Origin: Aquilaria yunnanensis
Lineage: Eukaryota; Streptophyta; Magnoliopsida; Malvales; Thymelaeaceae
Direction of reading: 5' to 3'
Assembly: GCA_039654915.1 (NCBI GenBank)
Contig: CM077595.1
Span: 85,787,501-85,851,500 of the forward strand
Length of the DNA: 64,000 bases
Below the pieces are notes generated by a model, which saw nothing but the letters and a program-made list of their open reading frames with translations, did no database searches and was not told the origin of the DNA. Numbering within the stretch: the stretch's first letter is position 1; the number at the start of each line of letters is the position of its first letter. The position numbers and the translations under genes were made by a program. Positions 44,231 through 56,930 of this stretch are shown here, in pieces.

Positions 44231-45054
44231 TTGTTTTAGTTTCGAGTGATGGTAGATTGGGCCTTCGATTCGAATGACAATGAGGAGCTCGAGGCGGGAG
44301 ATTGGAAATTAGAGCATCAGAGCAGCATGAGAGATCTGAGATCAAAGTGGCTTTAGTCGAGAGATCGGAGATAGTAGCAACGAAGAGGAACGTAGAGCGG
44401 CGGCGATGGGCGGCCATTGCATCGTCGGAATGAAGAGCGGTGGCGATGAAGTTAGAATGAACAAAGAGAGGTGGCGATGAAGTCGGAACAAAGTTGAAAC
44501 AAATAAAGAACGGCAACAATGAAGTCGGAACATGGGAGAACGAAGTCAAAGCAAACGGAAAGTAGTGGTGATGAAGTCAGAACGAAGTTAGAGTGCAAAA
44601 CAGCGGCGATAAAGTCGGAACGAACAGTGGAAAAGGAATGCTGGCGGATAAAGAGATAGGAATTATTTGGGAAGGGGAATTTTAAGGGATAAAATTGTAA
44701 AATAATTACTATGTCTAATTAGACATATGTCCACAATATCCATAATAGTAGGTGCCTGGTGACCCATGTTATCCACTCAACTCGTAGTTAATGGAGCAAC
44801 AAACAACTTTCTAACCTAGAGTACATACTCCATGACCATATCGGACTACCACAGTTTCTACTGTTGGTGACTGCAGACATATTTCTTATTTTAATGTTTA
44901 TTTATAATGCATTTCCAAAGTTCTATAAAAAAGGCTAAAAAAGTGTTTTGGGCCAGATTATCAATAAGGCTCCAAATGCGCTTGTTCTTCAAAGAAGAAT
45001 GCCAGACAATATCACTTCCAAGTTTAGAGCTTCTCAACCATTTTTCTAGCTTCC

Positions 45055-45640
45055 TGCGAAATGCCTTGAATACCTTCAAATTTATTTTGATGTTTATTGA
45101 CTTTGTTATGGCTTGCTTTACTAGTGATGTATTTTTCTCTTTGCTTGAATGGTTCTCAATGTGGCTTCTTTAAAGGTCACAAGGGACTTTGGCAGGGGGA
45201 CCACTTGTTCTTTTTTTTTATTTTTTTTTATTTTTCATGTTTGTGATGAAATGTTAACTAGATGCCCCTAACTACCTCAAACAATATAAGAACTACAATA
45301 TTCATCCAAAATGTAATAGGCAAAAGCTAACTCATTCAACCTTTGTGGATGGTATTTTGTTATTTGACAGTAGATACCTTAACTCGATTAGTTTTATATG
45401 AAGACTAGTGGATTAATTTATAGGTATTTCAAGTCCTACCCTTAATCTCACCAAAACAAAAATCTATTTTGGAGGAGTACGCCAGGATGTCAAAGCAGCC
45501 ATTCTTTCTCATATGAAATTCTAGGAGGATTCCATTCATTTTTAATACATTGGAGTCCTGATTAGTGCAACTCGATTGAAGGTGAGTAATTACCATGCAT
45601 GGTATTACTGCTACAATATACTCTTAAAGTTTGAAGCTAT
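45055..45640 (+). pseudogene. LINE relic 3 continued: reverse transcriptase core
   Basis: Plus-strand frames read FIDFVMACFTSDVFFSL, then after a one-base shift LNGSQCGFFKGHKGLWQGD, where functional LINEs have KGLRQGDPL. Next is LTHSTFVDGILLFDSRYL, where FADD has become FVDG, so the catalytic site is lost. ISSPTLNLTKTKIYFGGV and IGVLISATRLKV follow as in other LINE RTs. It continues the element interrupted at 40750. Confidence 0.75.
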
Positions 45641-47260
45641 TGTCTCATGTTGGTAAATGGTAAACTGTAGTTGGTTACTTCAGTTTTATATAGTATTAGC
45701 AAAAAAGGCAAACCACCCACCCATATTTCCACTATAGGGTAGATCATCCACTATTATTTTTTTTGCTGTTAAATCAAGCATCCAAGTTTCATTTTAAGGG
45801 ATATTGCTCACAAATAATTGTGACAAAAGACAAATTAGCTACCGGTGTACTGACAACAGGAATATACCGTTATCTTATTGAATATTTTATGAAAAGTAGT
45901 GATTACATAACTAATTAAAATGGCAAATTACATAATTCATCCCTGAAATGTAAGCTCTTATACACACCAATCCTTGAATTGAAGAAAAATAAAGCATAAG
46001 AACGATCTCCCTTATCATATAGTCCTAATCCACCATGGCTAGCCTGAGGGCAACTGCAACACCGCCCCCTATGCCACTACTCCCAAATTGCGTCATCTTT
46101 TAATAACGAAAACAAATCACCCAAGAGCAAGTCATGCCAGTGCCAGTTCTCCAACTGGTTCAACAATTTCCTTTCCTTCCTTTAGTCTTTTGCTCCCACA
46201 AACCCTACAAAAATAGGGCTTGACTAGCTTAATCACACCCTTATTCTCTATTTGGTTCAACAATTACCTTTTTCTCCTTTGCTCTCTAACAACTAAAGGC
46301 ACATAACTAAATGCATGACAATTCACATAAACTATCATTTGCCTAACGTCACCAAATGCTTATGCAACCTTCTTTAGCTTCAAAGCAGCCTCATATGGAT
46401 AAACCAAATTCGAGGGCTTGTTATCCAAATTCCAGAAAAATGCTACACTTTTTTTAGCACTTTTATGTGCCAAATTTGGAAGTGGTGTCCAAGATACAGA
46501 ACCCAACTCAAATATATAATGAACACACCTTATAATCATTACTGCTTAAACCTATCCTCCAATAATGAGGTGAAGTTTCAGGGCCTAATGGCAGAATTTA
46601 TTGTTTATCTTTTGTTTGGTTATATAGGATTTGTGGTAACTCGAGGTGTACAACTTAAAGGTGAAGTAGATATCTAGGTTCTGTATTGATTCAATTTTTG
46701 TGCATATTGTCCATATTTGTGTCAAAAGTTTGGTGTTATATTACTGCCGAGAATTTTATTTGTTGTTCTTATGGAGAAACAAGGATATTGGAGGCTTTTC
46801 CTCAAAAAAAGGTGAACAAAGTAACGTGGTCTTTTCTTGGGAGGAGCCACTGATAGGTAAAAAAGGAATTACATTTCATGGCTGCAGCTGCAAAAAGCTT
46901 AAATCTTGGTGAGAGATAGATGAAAGCTAAATCGTTAAATATAAAAAATTATGAGGGCTTTACAATGTTAGACAAAAGTTCAAGAACTAAGTTAGGTATT
47001 TTTTTTTTGTTTTTTTAACACAAGCTTATCATGTATATATGCCATGTTTATTGCCATATTATTAAAATATTCCAAATCATTATGTAACTGAATAAAAGTA
47101 ACAGCAGTGACCAGTCTTTATTGATGATGTAATGTTAATGAGTGATTTAGCCATAAAAAAATAATAGTGACTGATCCGCCTGTAACATAAACATGAGTGG
47201 CAAATTTGCTGGGATATTTTAACTATTCTGAGGCATTGACCGGAAGCTGGAAGGTTATTT
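45641..47260. other. Spacer inside the LINE relic, no gene recognised
   Basis: Only short ORFs occur (46465-46677 and 46700-46912, not similar to anything I know). The stretch separates LINE RT from its zinc tail by 1.6 kb, more than usual, so it includes decayed LINE and perhaps inserted DNA. No clear ends are visible. Confidence 0.5.
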
Positions 47261-47269
47261 CGGGAGGCC

Positions 47270-47680
47270 TTCTAATGCAAGATAAGTTGTAGGCTTTGAG
47301 CTTTTCATTGCGCTCTGTCTTTGTGGATCTGCAGAAGAAAGCCATAATCACTTGTTATTCGCTTGTTCCTTCTCCATTAAGTTGTGGGGCAATGTTAAAA
47401 GTTGGCTTTCGATTAGATGCAATAGTTCATCAATTGGCGCAGTTTTAAGGTATCTGTCACGAAAGGAATAAGAGATGCTTTAAAGGAGAGTATGCTTTAA
47501 AGAAAATTAGAATTTAAAGTTGTATATAGGCCGGATCATTTCTCTTCGTTTGTTCTTAAGCATTTTTTTTTTGTAATTTTCCCGGGTATGCAGGTATATC
47601 ATGTATGTTTGTAAAGATTTCGTTTTGAAATGAAAGTCATTTTTGCTCTTTCCAAAAGTGGGGGAAAAAAAAAACTCAAA
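47270..47680 (+). pseudogene. LINE relic 3: zinc-binding tail and 3' end with poly(A)
   Basis: The plus strand near 47300-47460 reads LCLCGSAEESHNHLLFACSF and SIKLWGNVKSWLSIRCNSSS, the LINE zinc tail with its Cys/His pattern. A 3' UTR-like stretch ends near GTGGGGGAAAAAAAAAAC (47658-47676), a probable poly(A) tail. This marks the 3' limit of the plus-strand LINE starting near 39.3 kb. Confidence 0.75.
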
Positions 47681-48198
47681 GTGACTTTCAGGCTATTAAA
47701 GCATATAGTTCTAACTAATATGTAAGTTAAGCAAATAATTACGATATTTAAAAAAAATTACTTATAATCATTTTCAATAATTAATTTCTCTCAAATACAA
47801 CATAAATTAAGGTAGGTTTTGGGTACAATTCTACTTCAGTTATTTTCCGTCACATTCTATATAGTTGTGGAAGGTTTTTTAGCTTTAGAATTATTCTCGG
47901 AGCTACGGTTAATTTTAACCCCTAAACTTGGTTGTATGAGCACTTTAAGTTTACTTCTGTAACTAAAAAGCGTTACATTTTATATATCCCTTGCCTCGAT
48001 AATAAATGGTATATTTTTCTCCATTGACTCAATAAGATTAATAAACAATAATAGTTTTAATCCTTCATTTATTTTGAAATAACTACACTAGAATTATTAT
48101 TTGAAAGCATAAAACATAGCGAAACTATGATTCTATTTATTGAATCAACGTAACCATTTGGTGAATCATGAATGTACTACAATATGCATGCGGCCTTT
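47681..48198. other. AT-rich spacer between LINE and CACTA element
   Basis: No ORF or repeat of note. The last three bases (TTT, 48196-48198) are one copy of the CACTA target duplication. Confidence 0.6.
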
Positions 48199-48665
48199 CA
48201 CTACTAAAATTCTCCAGTTTACCAACACGTAGTTACCAATTGCTGCGCGTTGGTAAACTGAATTCACCAATGCGGAGCCATTGGTAAATGCACGTTGGTA
48301 AACGCACGTTGGCATTCGATTCGTTGGAAAATTTTTTACCAACGCACAAAAATTAACAAGTTGGTAAATTCCAACGCGTGCACGTTGGAAAAATGCATGT
48401 TGGTAATTACCAACGGTCAGGAATCGGGCTTGGTTTTCAACACGTAGTTGTAGTTACCAACTGCCATGGCAGTTGGTAATTACCAACGCGCATGTTGGTA
48501 ATTACCAAAGCGCATGGAAGTTGGAAATTACCAACGCGGTTTACCAACTTACAGCAGTTGGTAAGGGGGTTGGTAATTACCAACGTGCGTCAAAGTTGGT
48601 AATTACCAATGCGTGCGAGTGCGAGTTGGTAATCAACGGTTGCACATTGGTAATGTACATTTTTA
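48199..48665. repeat. Left terminus and subterminal repeats of the CACTA element
   Basis: More than 20 copies of variants of GTTGGTAATTACCAACG, in both directions, follow the CACTACTAAAA end. In En/Spm such repeats bind the accessory transposon protein. Confidence 0.9.
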
Positions 48666-49138
48666 GTTCCAGGCTGCGGTTGTTTCGTGTTTTTCCTTGT
48701 TTGAAACAAGTTCAAAACAGACATCCCAATTCCAAAGTTCCCCCAGCCTTGCTCAGCAATAAAAATTACACAAATATGCACACATAATTTCCATCAAATA
48801 TTCTCTAATACACCATAATTAAAACAAGTACATATATGTCTGGAACAAACCATTTGAAATTCGACGGATTTACACATCTCAGTAATTTTAACTGCGTCTT
48901 AATTAGGTCTAACAATTATTATCTAAGTCTGATAACACAAGAAATTTTGAAATGATTTACCTATTGAAGAGGGCCATCACGGAGTCCCGACTGTCTCCTC
49001 ATCCTCCGAGTCCGAGTCATCAAGATACTGTGGAACTTGTTGAGCCGGCGGGCACGGAAGGTTTAGCGAACGACAAATAATCACCAACTGAGACTAGTTC
49101 GCCTCCAATGCGGCTCTATTCGCCTCCATCTCTGGTCT

Positions 49139-50737
49139 CTATCTTCTCTTAATTCTCTCGAGCTTCCTTTTGTACTTGGCATCCCTTTGCGCATTCTCCT
49201 CCGCCATCATCTTCTGTACTTGTTCGTTGAATTGCGGTGTTTGCGTGATGTCGATAGGTGGGATGGCACCTGGCTGTCGGCGTCCCGGTATGACACACTG
49301 CTCAGATCCTAATCTAAAAACACGCCCTCTCATTCTCCCGCCAGATGCAGTACTAATTATTGCAAGTTCATCAATTGGCTCTAATCCATCCTCTTGTTGT
49401 GTTTGCTTATCAATCTCAGCACTGATACGAGTCTACAGAAACATATTAACACATTTGAGCCAGACATTATTGGTAAAACATGGTATTTATGTTAAGAATA
49501 GTTTACAACAAAAAAGTTATAATACTTACAGCAACTTCTTCATAGCGCTTACTAACATATTTCCCGTTCTTCATTTTATGTGTTGCTTAAAGGACTTAAA
49601 ACAAGCAAGGGTCCTTCTTTTCTGGATCTCTCTTTCACTAATTGAATGAAACATAAGATTAATAGGTAATTTAAGTTCATTATTTACTTAAATGTAAATT
49701 GAAAGAACATTTACGTGATATATCCATTTACTCTCGATGTGCAGACATCGAAATAGATCCCCCTGCATATGTCGCGCTACAAGAGCCAGACTGTGAATCC
49801 TCATCACTCATTGTTGCTCGCATTGCCTTGAATCTAGCGGACTTCTGAATGAACTCCGGATTGGCCCAATATGCCTCCATTTCCACATATGCAGCATCTG
49901 ACATAAAGTTTGCCTTTGCTCGACGTTTAACAGGATCCTTGACACGTCGGATTTCTGACATCATGCTTTTGTAATGCTGTGCTCCCAAGATATTCCACAC
50001 CCGATACACCTCATTATGGTGTATCGGATCCCACTTACAACTCCTCTATACAGTTTAATATTTGTAAACTATTAGCATGAAAAAAACAAGCAGTTGTTTT
50101 GACATTATTATCTTCATTATCATAGTAATATACGTGTTATACCTAAAAAACACGCCACCATTGCTGAAGGTCTGATGGAGAGACGGAGGACCAATCAGAA
50201 TATGGTTTGAAATATGTGGTGAAACATAGTGTCACTAACCGTGTCGCTGCAGCTGGAATGAATCTGCACAATTCAAATGATTACTTAGTTATATGTTGAT
50301 GATTCACAGTAATGTAAGTAATATTACTATTTTTAGAACGTTTGTAGGATATTCATCACTTACGTGTTACCATGTGGGGATATCCTCATCCGCGCTCGGG
50401 CTGGTGTCTGTGACATCGATGATGGGATGTCATCAATATGGACGTCCTCATATGAAGGATGAGTTGTCACTATCGGGTGCCTAACATGGCGCGCACCAGA
50501 TCCATGTCGAGATGTCGTGCCTTCACTGCCGTCAGATCGGTGCTCATATGAGTGGACGTGCGTCGCTGGCATAGTTGTGTCCTGCGTGTCTACACCGACA
50601 TTGTTTTGTGCCCGGGATGAAGAACCCATTCTTTGTCGAGCATTAAGTATTGGCTCCATGACCTCCTTAAACTGCGCAAATAGTTCTTTCCCAGGTCGGT
50701 GCTTATAGGTGTTATCCCCTTTACACGGCATCTGCAT
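49139..50737 (-). pseudogene. CACTA second protein (plant Ptta/En/Spm type, TNPA-like), exons
   Basis: Three minus-strand blocks form one gene. 50737-50360 reads RPGKELFAQFKEVMEPILNA and a Ser/His/Thr-rich middle. 50009-49728 reads YKSMMSEIRRVKDPVKRRAK and MSDAAYVEMEAYWANPEFIQ then KSARFKAMR, the plant transposase Ptta/En/Spm domain. 49333-49139 reads GRVFRLGSEQ and ends in a charged coiled tail (EENAQRDAKYKRKLERIKRR). The order and the lack of frame continuity suggest introns between blocks. It lies downstream of the transposase on the same strand, as expected. The product would bind subterminal repeats. Confidence 0.75.
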
Positions 50738-50879
50738 TTATTATTATCTAAGTAAGAAAATTAAACATAACATATATTTGCTGACATGAATTGTGGAGTA
50801 TTAGAGGTACATAAATTTACCAAATATGTTCTATACATTACTAATGACTCGTGATCATTACATATGGTAACTGTTATCT

Positions 50880-51616
50880 TCATTCATTCGACCCAGTGCT
50901 TCCGTTATCGTGAAACTCCTCATTTTCTTCAGTGTCACTGTCATCGGATAAAAACTCCTCCTCATCATCTATATCGTCATTATAACCCCCTTCCTCAAGT
51001 ACATCTTCTTCAATATCATCACCGACACCCGGGTCAGCGAACTCCTCAACTGGGTCATCTTCAATTCGTTGACAACTCATGGATCTATTGTCTTGATAAA
51101 CGTCATCCTTGTCAACAATCGCATACTGGATTATCCATTTAGGTTTTATTTTCATAACAGCTGACCACTCATTTTTTTCACGTGACTTTGTCGAATATGG
51201 TGTGTAGTAAACTTGGTCAGCCTGTGATGCTAGAATGAAAGGATCAAACTTCTGATATCTGCGGCTATCCCGGATCTTAACTAACCCAAATTGTTTATGC
51301 ATTCGAGTTCCACGTTCAGGTGTTGGGTTAAACCAGTTGCACCTAAACAGGACAACATTCTTATGTGGATAGCCAGGATATTCGAGTTGAATGACTTCTT
51401 CTAATATACCATAAAAATCACATTCAACTTCGCTTGAACCCGTGCTTCGTATGTAGACTCCACTATTAAATGTTGATTTGTCCTTGCCCCATTCACTTAT
51501 GTGAAACTTGTACCCATTTTTGAAATACACCGGCCATGTCTCTACCCGACATGAGGGTCCACATGCAACATCCCACAAGATGTTATCGACAATATTGTTA
51601 CCTGGGTCATCAACCT
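50880..51616 (-). pseudogene. TNP2 transposase C-terminal exon (DUF4216-like)
   Basis: After a plausible acceptor (TTTACATAG, about 51617) the exon reads VDDPGNNIVDNILWDVACGP, then FYGILEEVIQLEYPG, VVLFRCNWFNP and PFILASQADQVYY, the DUF4216 region of plant CACTA transposases. It ends in a long acidic tail. Between it and the 51905 block an additional short exon near 51820-51700 reads MFVDMVRESAPDITMSEMNI and FSSWLQHY, also typical. This exon has no internal stop. Confidence 0.82.
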
Positions 51617-51904
51617 ATGTAAAACATTTTCATTTTAGGACAATATATCTGGAAGTTTATAACTTAACATATGGCAATACATAGTGACTAAAATTTTGCG
51701 TACATAGTGTTGGAGCCAACTTGAAAAATTGTTTTCAATGTGTATGTTCATCTCAGACATGGTTATATCGGGTGCACTTTCCCTTACCATGTCCACAAAC
51801 ATACTGTGAGCAAATACAGAAAGGGGGAAAATATGTTAGTTTCGTCAGATGATTAGTACTGAACTTCAAAATAATCAAAGTACTGGATGATCATTAACGA
51901 TGAC

Positions 51905-54490
51905 TTACTTTAGATATGGCCTGATCTCAGCACATTTTAGAAGAACGTATGTGGTTGCAAGTCTGAGTTCATCGTCCGTGAGGAATCTATATCTACATGC
52001 ACCATATGGATGTCTCGGAAAGGTGAATATGGACCACAACTCACCATTACATGGGACAGGACCACCATCATCATTTCGCGGTACTTGGTTCATCATGGAG
52101 AGAACATGGGATTCAAAGTAATGAGAGCAAAAGATGGAAGTCTCCTCTATAAGGTATACTTCACATATCGATCCCTCAACATGAGCAGTATTAGAAACCT
52201 TCATTTTTAGGTCATGCATGCACCGCTCAAATTTATACATCCATCAGTACTGAACAGGTCCTCCAACCCTTGCTTCATATGGCAAGTGAACTGGGAGATG
52301 CTCCATGACATCAAAAAACCCGGGAGGAAAAATTCTCTCAAGCTTACAAATTATAATTGGAATATTGGTCTCCAACGCCAACAAGTGAGTATCATGAAGC
52401 TCTGGAGAGCACAAGTCTCTAAAGAATAGGCTTAACTCCGTTAATGGCTTCCATATATTCTCGGGAAGCGCTTCAAAGGCAATGGGGAGAAGCATTTGCA
52501 TCATAACATGGCAATCATGACTTTTCATGCCATACATATTGCAACCAGAGGTATCAACACATTTCCCAAGATTCGAGGCATATCCATCAGGGAGTCATAA
52601 AGATTTTACCCAAGCGATCACATATTGCCTTTGGTTAACATCAAATGTGAACCTCGCCTTTGGTTTGAATGAACGACCATCATCAAGAGGAACCATTTTT
52701 AACTCCGGCCGATTACAATAAATTTCGAGATCCTTTCATACTTTAACATTATCTTTCGTTTTGTTCTTAACATCCGTCACAGTATTCCATATATTCTCAA
52801 ACACATTGTTCTCAATATGCATGACATCAAGATTATGTCGGATTAAGTTCGTGGCCCAATATGGTAACTCCCAAAAAATGCTTCGCTTCGTCCAATTATG
52901 TGATTTCCCATAATCGCACGGGCGATGTTGTGGACCATCTTTACCAATTGATGGAATCCAGGAGATTCTTTCAAATATAGCCTCACCTGATAAGCGCTCG
53001 GGAGGCATTGACTTCTCTAATTTCCCCTTCTTAAAACAAGTACAATTTCTTCTATATGGGTGGTTCCGGCCAAGAAATTGCCGGTGACAGTCGAAAAAAG
53101 AAATTTTTCCGCCATACTTAAGTTGGAATGCCTTACTTTCGCCCATGCAAATAGGGCAAGACAATCGCCCATGTGTCATCCATCCGGAAAGCATGCCATA
53201 AGCCGGAAAGTCATTTATGGTCCACATTAATGCTGCTCGCAGAATAAAATTTTCTTTCAATGACACATCCCATGTTTCAATGCCATCAAACCATAGATGC
53301 CGTAGCTCTTCTATTAGAGGTTGTAAATAAACATCAATCTTATGATTTGGGCTACGTGGACCTAGAATCAACAACGAAAGGAACATATAGGGTTTTTTCA
53401 TGCACATCCAAGGGGGCAAATTATACGGAGTAACGATAACAAGCCAACAAGAGTATTGTTTTCCAGATGGTCCAAAAGGGGTAAATCCATTGGCACATAA
53501 CCCCAATCTGACATTTCATGCTTCCGAAGCAAACCATGGGTAGGTCCGATCAAAATGTTTCCAAGCTTCACCATCTGATGGATGTTTTATAACACCTGGG
53601 AACTGTGTTTGCTCCTTATGCCACCTCATCTGCTCTGCTGTTGACATTGACGCAAATAAGCGTTGCAGACGAGGGCTTAGTGGTAAATAATGCATGATTT
53701 TTCTTGGTCGATCTTTACCACGACCTCCCTTTTTTGGCTTATATCTCTCAGCTCCACAGTACTTACAAATACGCAGAATACTTTCATCTTTCCAGAATAA
53801 CATACAATCATTCACACAAACGTCAATCTTCTGGTGAGACAGACCCAACTACGAAACTAATTTCTTCGTTTCAAACCAATTTGATGGCATCTTACTATCT
53901 GTAGGTTGAGTCTTCTTCATCAGTTGGGCAATGCCATTAAAACATGCTCGTGACATGTGATACTCAGACTTAAGGTTAAGAAGACGGACAGCAGCAGATA
54001 ACCCAGAATGATTTTCGCACCCATCCCATAGAGGAGTTGATGTTGAATTCAAAAGTGCAAAATTTTTTTTTGCACTTTCATTCGGCTCTGCAACATTGTG
54101 TTCCGGAATTTGTGAGTAATTAGGCCCAACGGCATCTAATACCATCTTTTTACATGGATTCGTTGAAGACCCCTCGTCAAAGTTATGAAAGCCACCCACA
54201 CCTGGGTTTGTATCTGATGCTTCATTAAATGGCTCCCCATGAGCCATCCAATTCAAGTAAAAAGGCTTAAACCCCTATTTGTACAAATGAACTCTGACCT
54301 CGTCAGACTCTTGAAACTGCAAATTCTTACACTTCCGACAAGGATAGCGAATACATAACCCGCTCATTGTTTCAGGATGAGAGACAGTGAATGATATAAA
54401 TTCATTAACCCCGGACTCCCACTCTTGTGTGTAACCCGTTCGGCCAGGCAAGTAACAGTTACTATACATCCAACTACGTGCAGACTCCAT
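51905..54490 (-). pseudogene. TNP2-type CACTA transposase, main exon with six stops
   Basis: One single reading frame runs from 54490 to 51905. The N-terminus (ARSWMYSNCY, RYPCRKCKN) is the transposase-associated domain. Next are KIDVCVNDCMLFW and CKYCGAERY (zinc-type block), GLCANGFTPFG, FLSLLILGPRSPNHKIDVYL and WMTHGRLSCPICMG, the TNP2 core, DVMHIENNVFENIW, and then DUF4218 (HDCHVMMQMLLPIAF, LFFRDLCSPELHD, PVHLPYEARVGGP). In-frame stops are at 54275, 53849, 53516, 52736, 52595 and 52244 (lowest coordinate of each codon). The last four are TGA where relatives mostly have Arg. No indel is needed, so decay is by point change only. The product would cut at the CACTA ends. Confidence 0.9.
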
Positions 54491-54549
54491 TACAAACTAA
54501 ATTTGTTCGTAATCATAAACCCATCAATGTCATCAAAGTTCGCTATCAC

Positions 54550-55118
54550 GAAATTATTATTTGACAATATATTATATAACAGAACAAACCGTCATATTAT
54601 TATTTTTATTATTAGTATTATGATTGTGCGGCGCATATTACTATTATTATAATTTGGTAATAATAATTATTATACGCAGTACTATTATCACTATAATTAT
54701 TTCCATTACTAATAGTACATGTACTATTACTATAGTAATTATAATAAAAATTATTATCTGTTTTATTATGCGTATAATATTATTATTACTCAAATGTAAG
54801 TACTATGGGTATTATTATGGTAAGGTACTATTATTAGTCAAATTTAATTACTATGGGTATTATTGTAATTAATAGATAAATTATTTTCATTATTATATAG
54901 AATTAGTATTCGTAATTTTAGAAGTATGGTAAATATGATATTTATTATACTAATAACATTAATTATAATAATTAATATTTTTATTAGTATCACTATTAAA
55001 ATTATTATTATTTTTATTATTAATATCATTATAATAGCAACTATTACTAGTAATAATAATAATGTTAATATTATTATTATTATTATTGTTGTTGTTGTTG
55101 TTGTTGTTGTTGTTATTA

Positions 55119-55167
<49 letters not shown>

Positions 55168-55522
55168 GCTTCCAACGTATTATTAATATTACTATTATAA
55201 GAACTATTACTCTTAATATAATTATTCACAAAAGTAATTATTTTTACTGTTATAAATATTATAATCATTATCCTTAATATTTTTATTATTGTTCTAATAT
55301 TGTTCATATTATTCTTATTATTAAGCGTTTTATTACATTATTATATTTCTCATTCTTATTGTTCTTATTATTCACGTATTTATAATCATTGACCATATCA
55401 GACTTAAGTATTATTACTTAGTTTCATTATTAGTATTTTCTAACTTACTACAACTACTACATACTATACTTAATAATTATTATTAGGAGTATAATTATTT
55501 TTATATTATTGGGTACATGTTA

Positions 55523-55577
<55 letters not shown>

Positions 55578-55764
55578 GATGTAATAATAATTATTATATA
55601 CATTATTATTATCTGTATTATTATGGGTGTAGTATTATTATTACTCAAATTTAATTACTATGGGTATTATTGTAATTAATAGATAAATTATTTTAATAAT
55701 TATATATAAATAGTATTCCTTATTTTAGAAGAATGGTAAATATGAAAATTATTATACTAATAAC

Positions 55765-55810
<46 letters not shown>

Positions 55811-56188
55811 GGTGTTATTATTATTATTATGATTATTATTATTATGCTTCCCACGTATTATTTATATGACTATTATAAGAACTATAACTCTTATTCTAAT
55901 TATTGGGAAAAAATAATTATTTTTACTATTACAATTATTATAATCATTAGCGGGGATATTATTATTATTTTTCTAATATTGTTCATATTTTTATTTTTAT
56001 TAACCATATTATTACATTATTATCTTTCTCATTAATATTGTTCTTATTATTAATGAAATTAAAATAATTGACCATATCATACTTAATTATTATTACTTAG
56101 TTTCAATATTATTATTTTCTAACTTACTACTACAACGTACTATTCTTAATTACTATTATTACTAATTTTATTTTTATATTATTGGGTA

Positions 56189-56232
<44 letters not shown>

Positions 56233-56250
56233 CATTATTAATTATCATTA
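54550..56250. repeat. TTA/ATT-rich array inside the CACTA element, internally duplicated
   Basis: Perfect ATT/TTA runs (near 55065-55165, 55517-55577, 55768-55810 and 56188-56233) lie in a degenerate background of the same composition. Two large copies align: AATTACTATGGGTATTATTG at 54845 and 55652, GCTTCCAACGTATTA/GCTTCCCACGTATTA near 55168 and 55847, and TTGACCATATCA near 55390 and 56069. The period is about 680-810 bp depending on run length. Confidence 0.9.
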
Positions 56251-56930
56251 CACCATAACATAATATAACCATTTACACTAAATCAATCAAACTAAACCAT
56301 ACCTAAACAAATTAGCATCAAAATATATAGAATTAATAAATTTATACAATAATCTATATCATAAATTCAAAATACCTACCTTTAACATAATCAAATACAA
56401 CAAATAAATTTCATATTAACCTTTTTCCATCGCTTAAAATACCCACAAACAAAAATTAATTGGACTTTACCATAACTATCTTGGAACAATAGACACAATA
56501 CGTACATTTTCATAGGACATAAAAAAAGAAAAACAATTTTTTTTTCTGCAGAAACGAAACCATTTTCGGATTGGTAGAAAAAAAAAATCAAACTTACCTC
56601 CAACAACTTCAAAAGCACAGGAATCGGGTCAGGGAACCCTTCAAAGTAATAGATGGAGGTACGAACTGAAGAAAACGAGTGAAAGAAATGATTACAAACA
56701 AAAATTTCATTTACAAAGAAAATCGACCATAAACCGTATAAATAAAGTGTAATACCTTCAAAATCGCACTAGATCTGTCAAATGGAGCAAAAAAAATGTG
56801 TTCCCGAGCTACCCTAGGTTCGTCGACGGCAATGGCGACCTCAGCAGCGGTAAGCGTCACGGTTTTCCCAAACGCCGAAATGAGGAGATTGAAATGGCTG
56901 GAGGAGGAAGACGAGGATTTAAAACACATT
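56251..56930. other. Transposon leader region between the array and the right end
   Basis: AT-rich to 56700, then GC-richer (56760-56930), with no confident coding exon. In a minus-strand element this position is the 5' leader and promoter side. A short minus-strand frame (56995-56711) is not similar to any protein I know. Confidence 0.5.

Larger units (their letters stand above)
43145..44760. mobile_element. TIR element carrying an AP2/ERF gene fragment
   Basis: The left end (43145 on, ACCGGC then TATTATCCTGTGAACATATA and TCTAATTATATTAGACATAT) matches the reverse complement of the right end (ACCAGGC then TATTATGGATATTGTGGACA and TATGTCTAATTAGACATAG). Inside are an AT-rich tandem array (43430-43990) and a GC-richer gene-derived part (44040-44640). 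No transposase. The superfamily is not certain; a Pack-type element is likely. Target duplication was not found. Confidence 0.6.

Noticed and set aside
54624..56035. Long Ile/Leu/Val-only ORFs on both strands
   Set aside because: They are translations of the ATT/TTA-rich array, not proteins.
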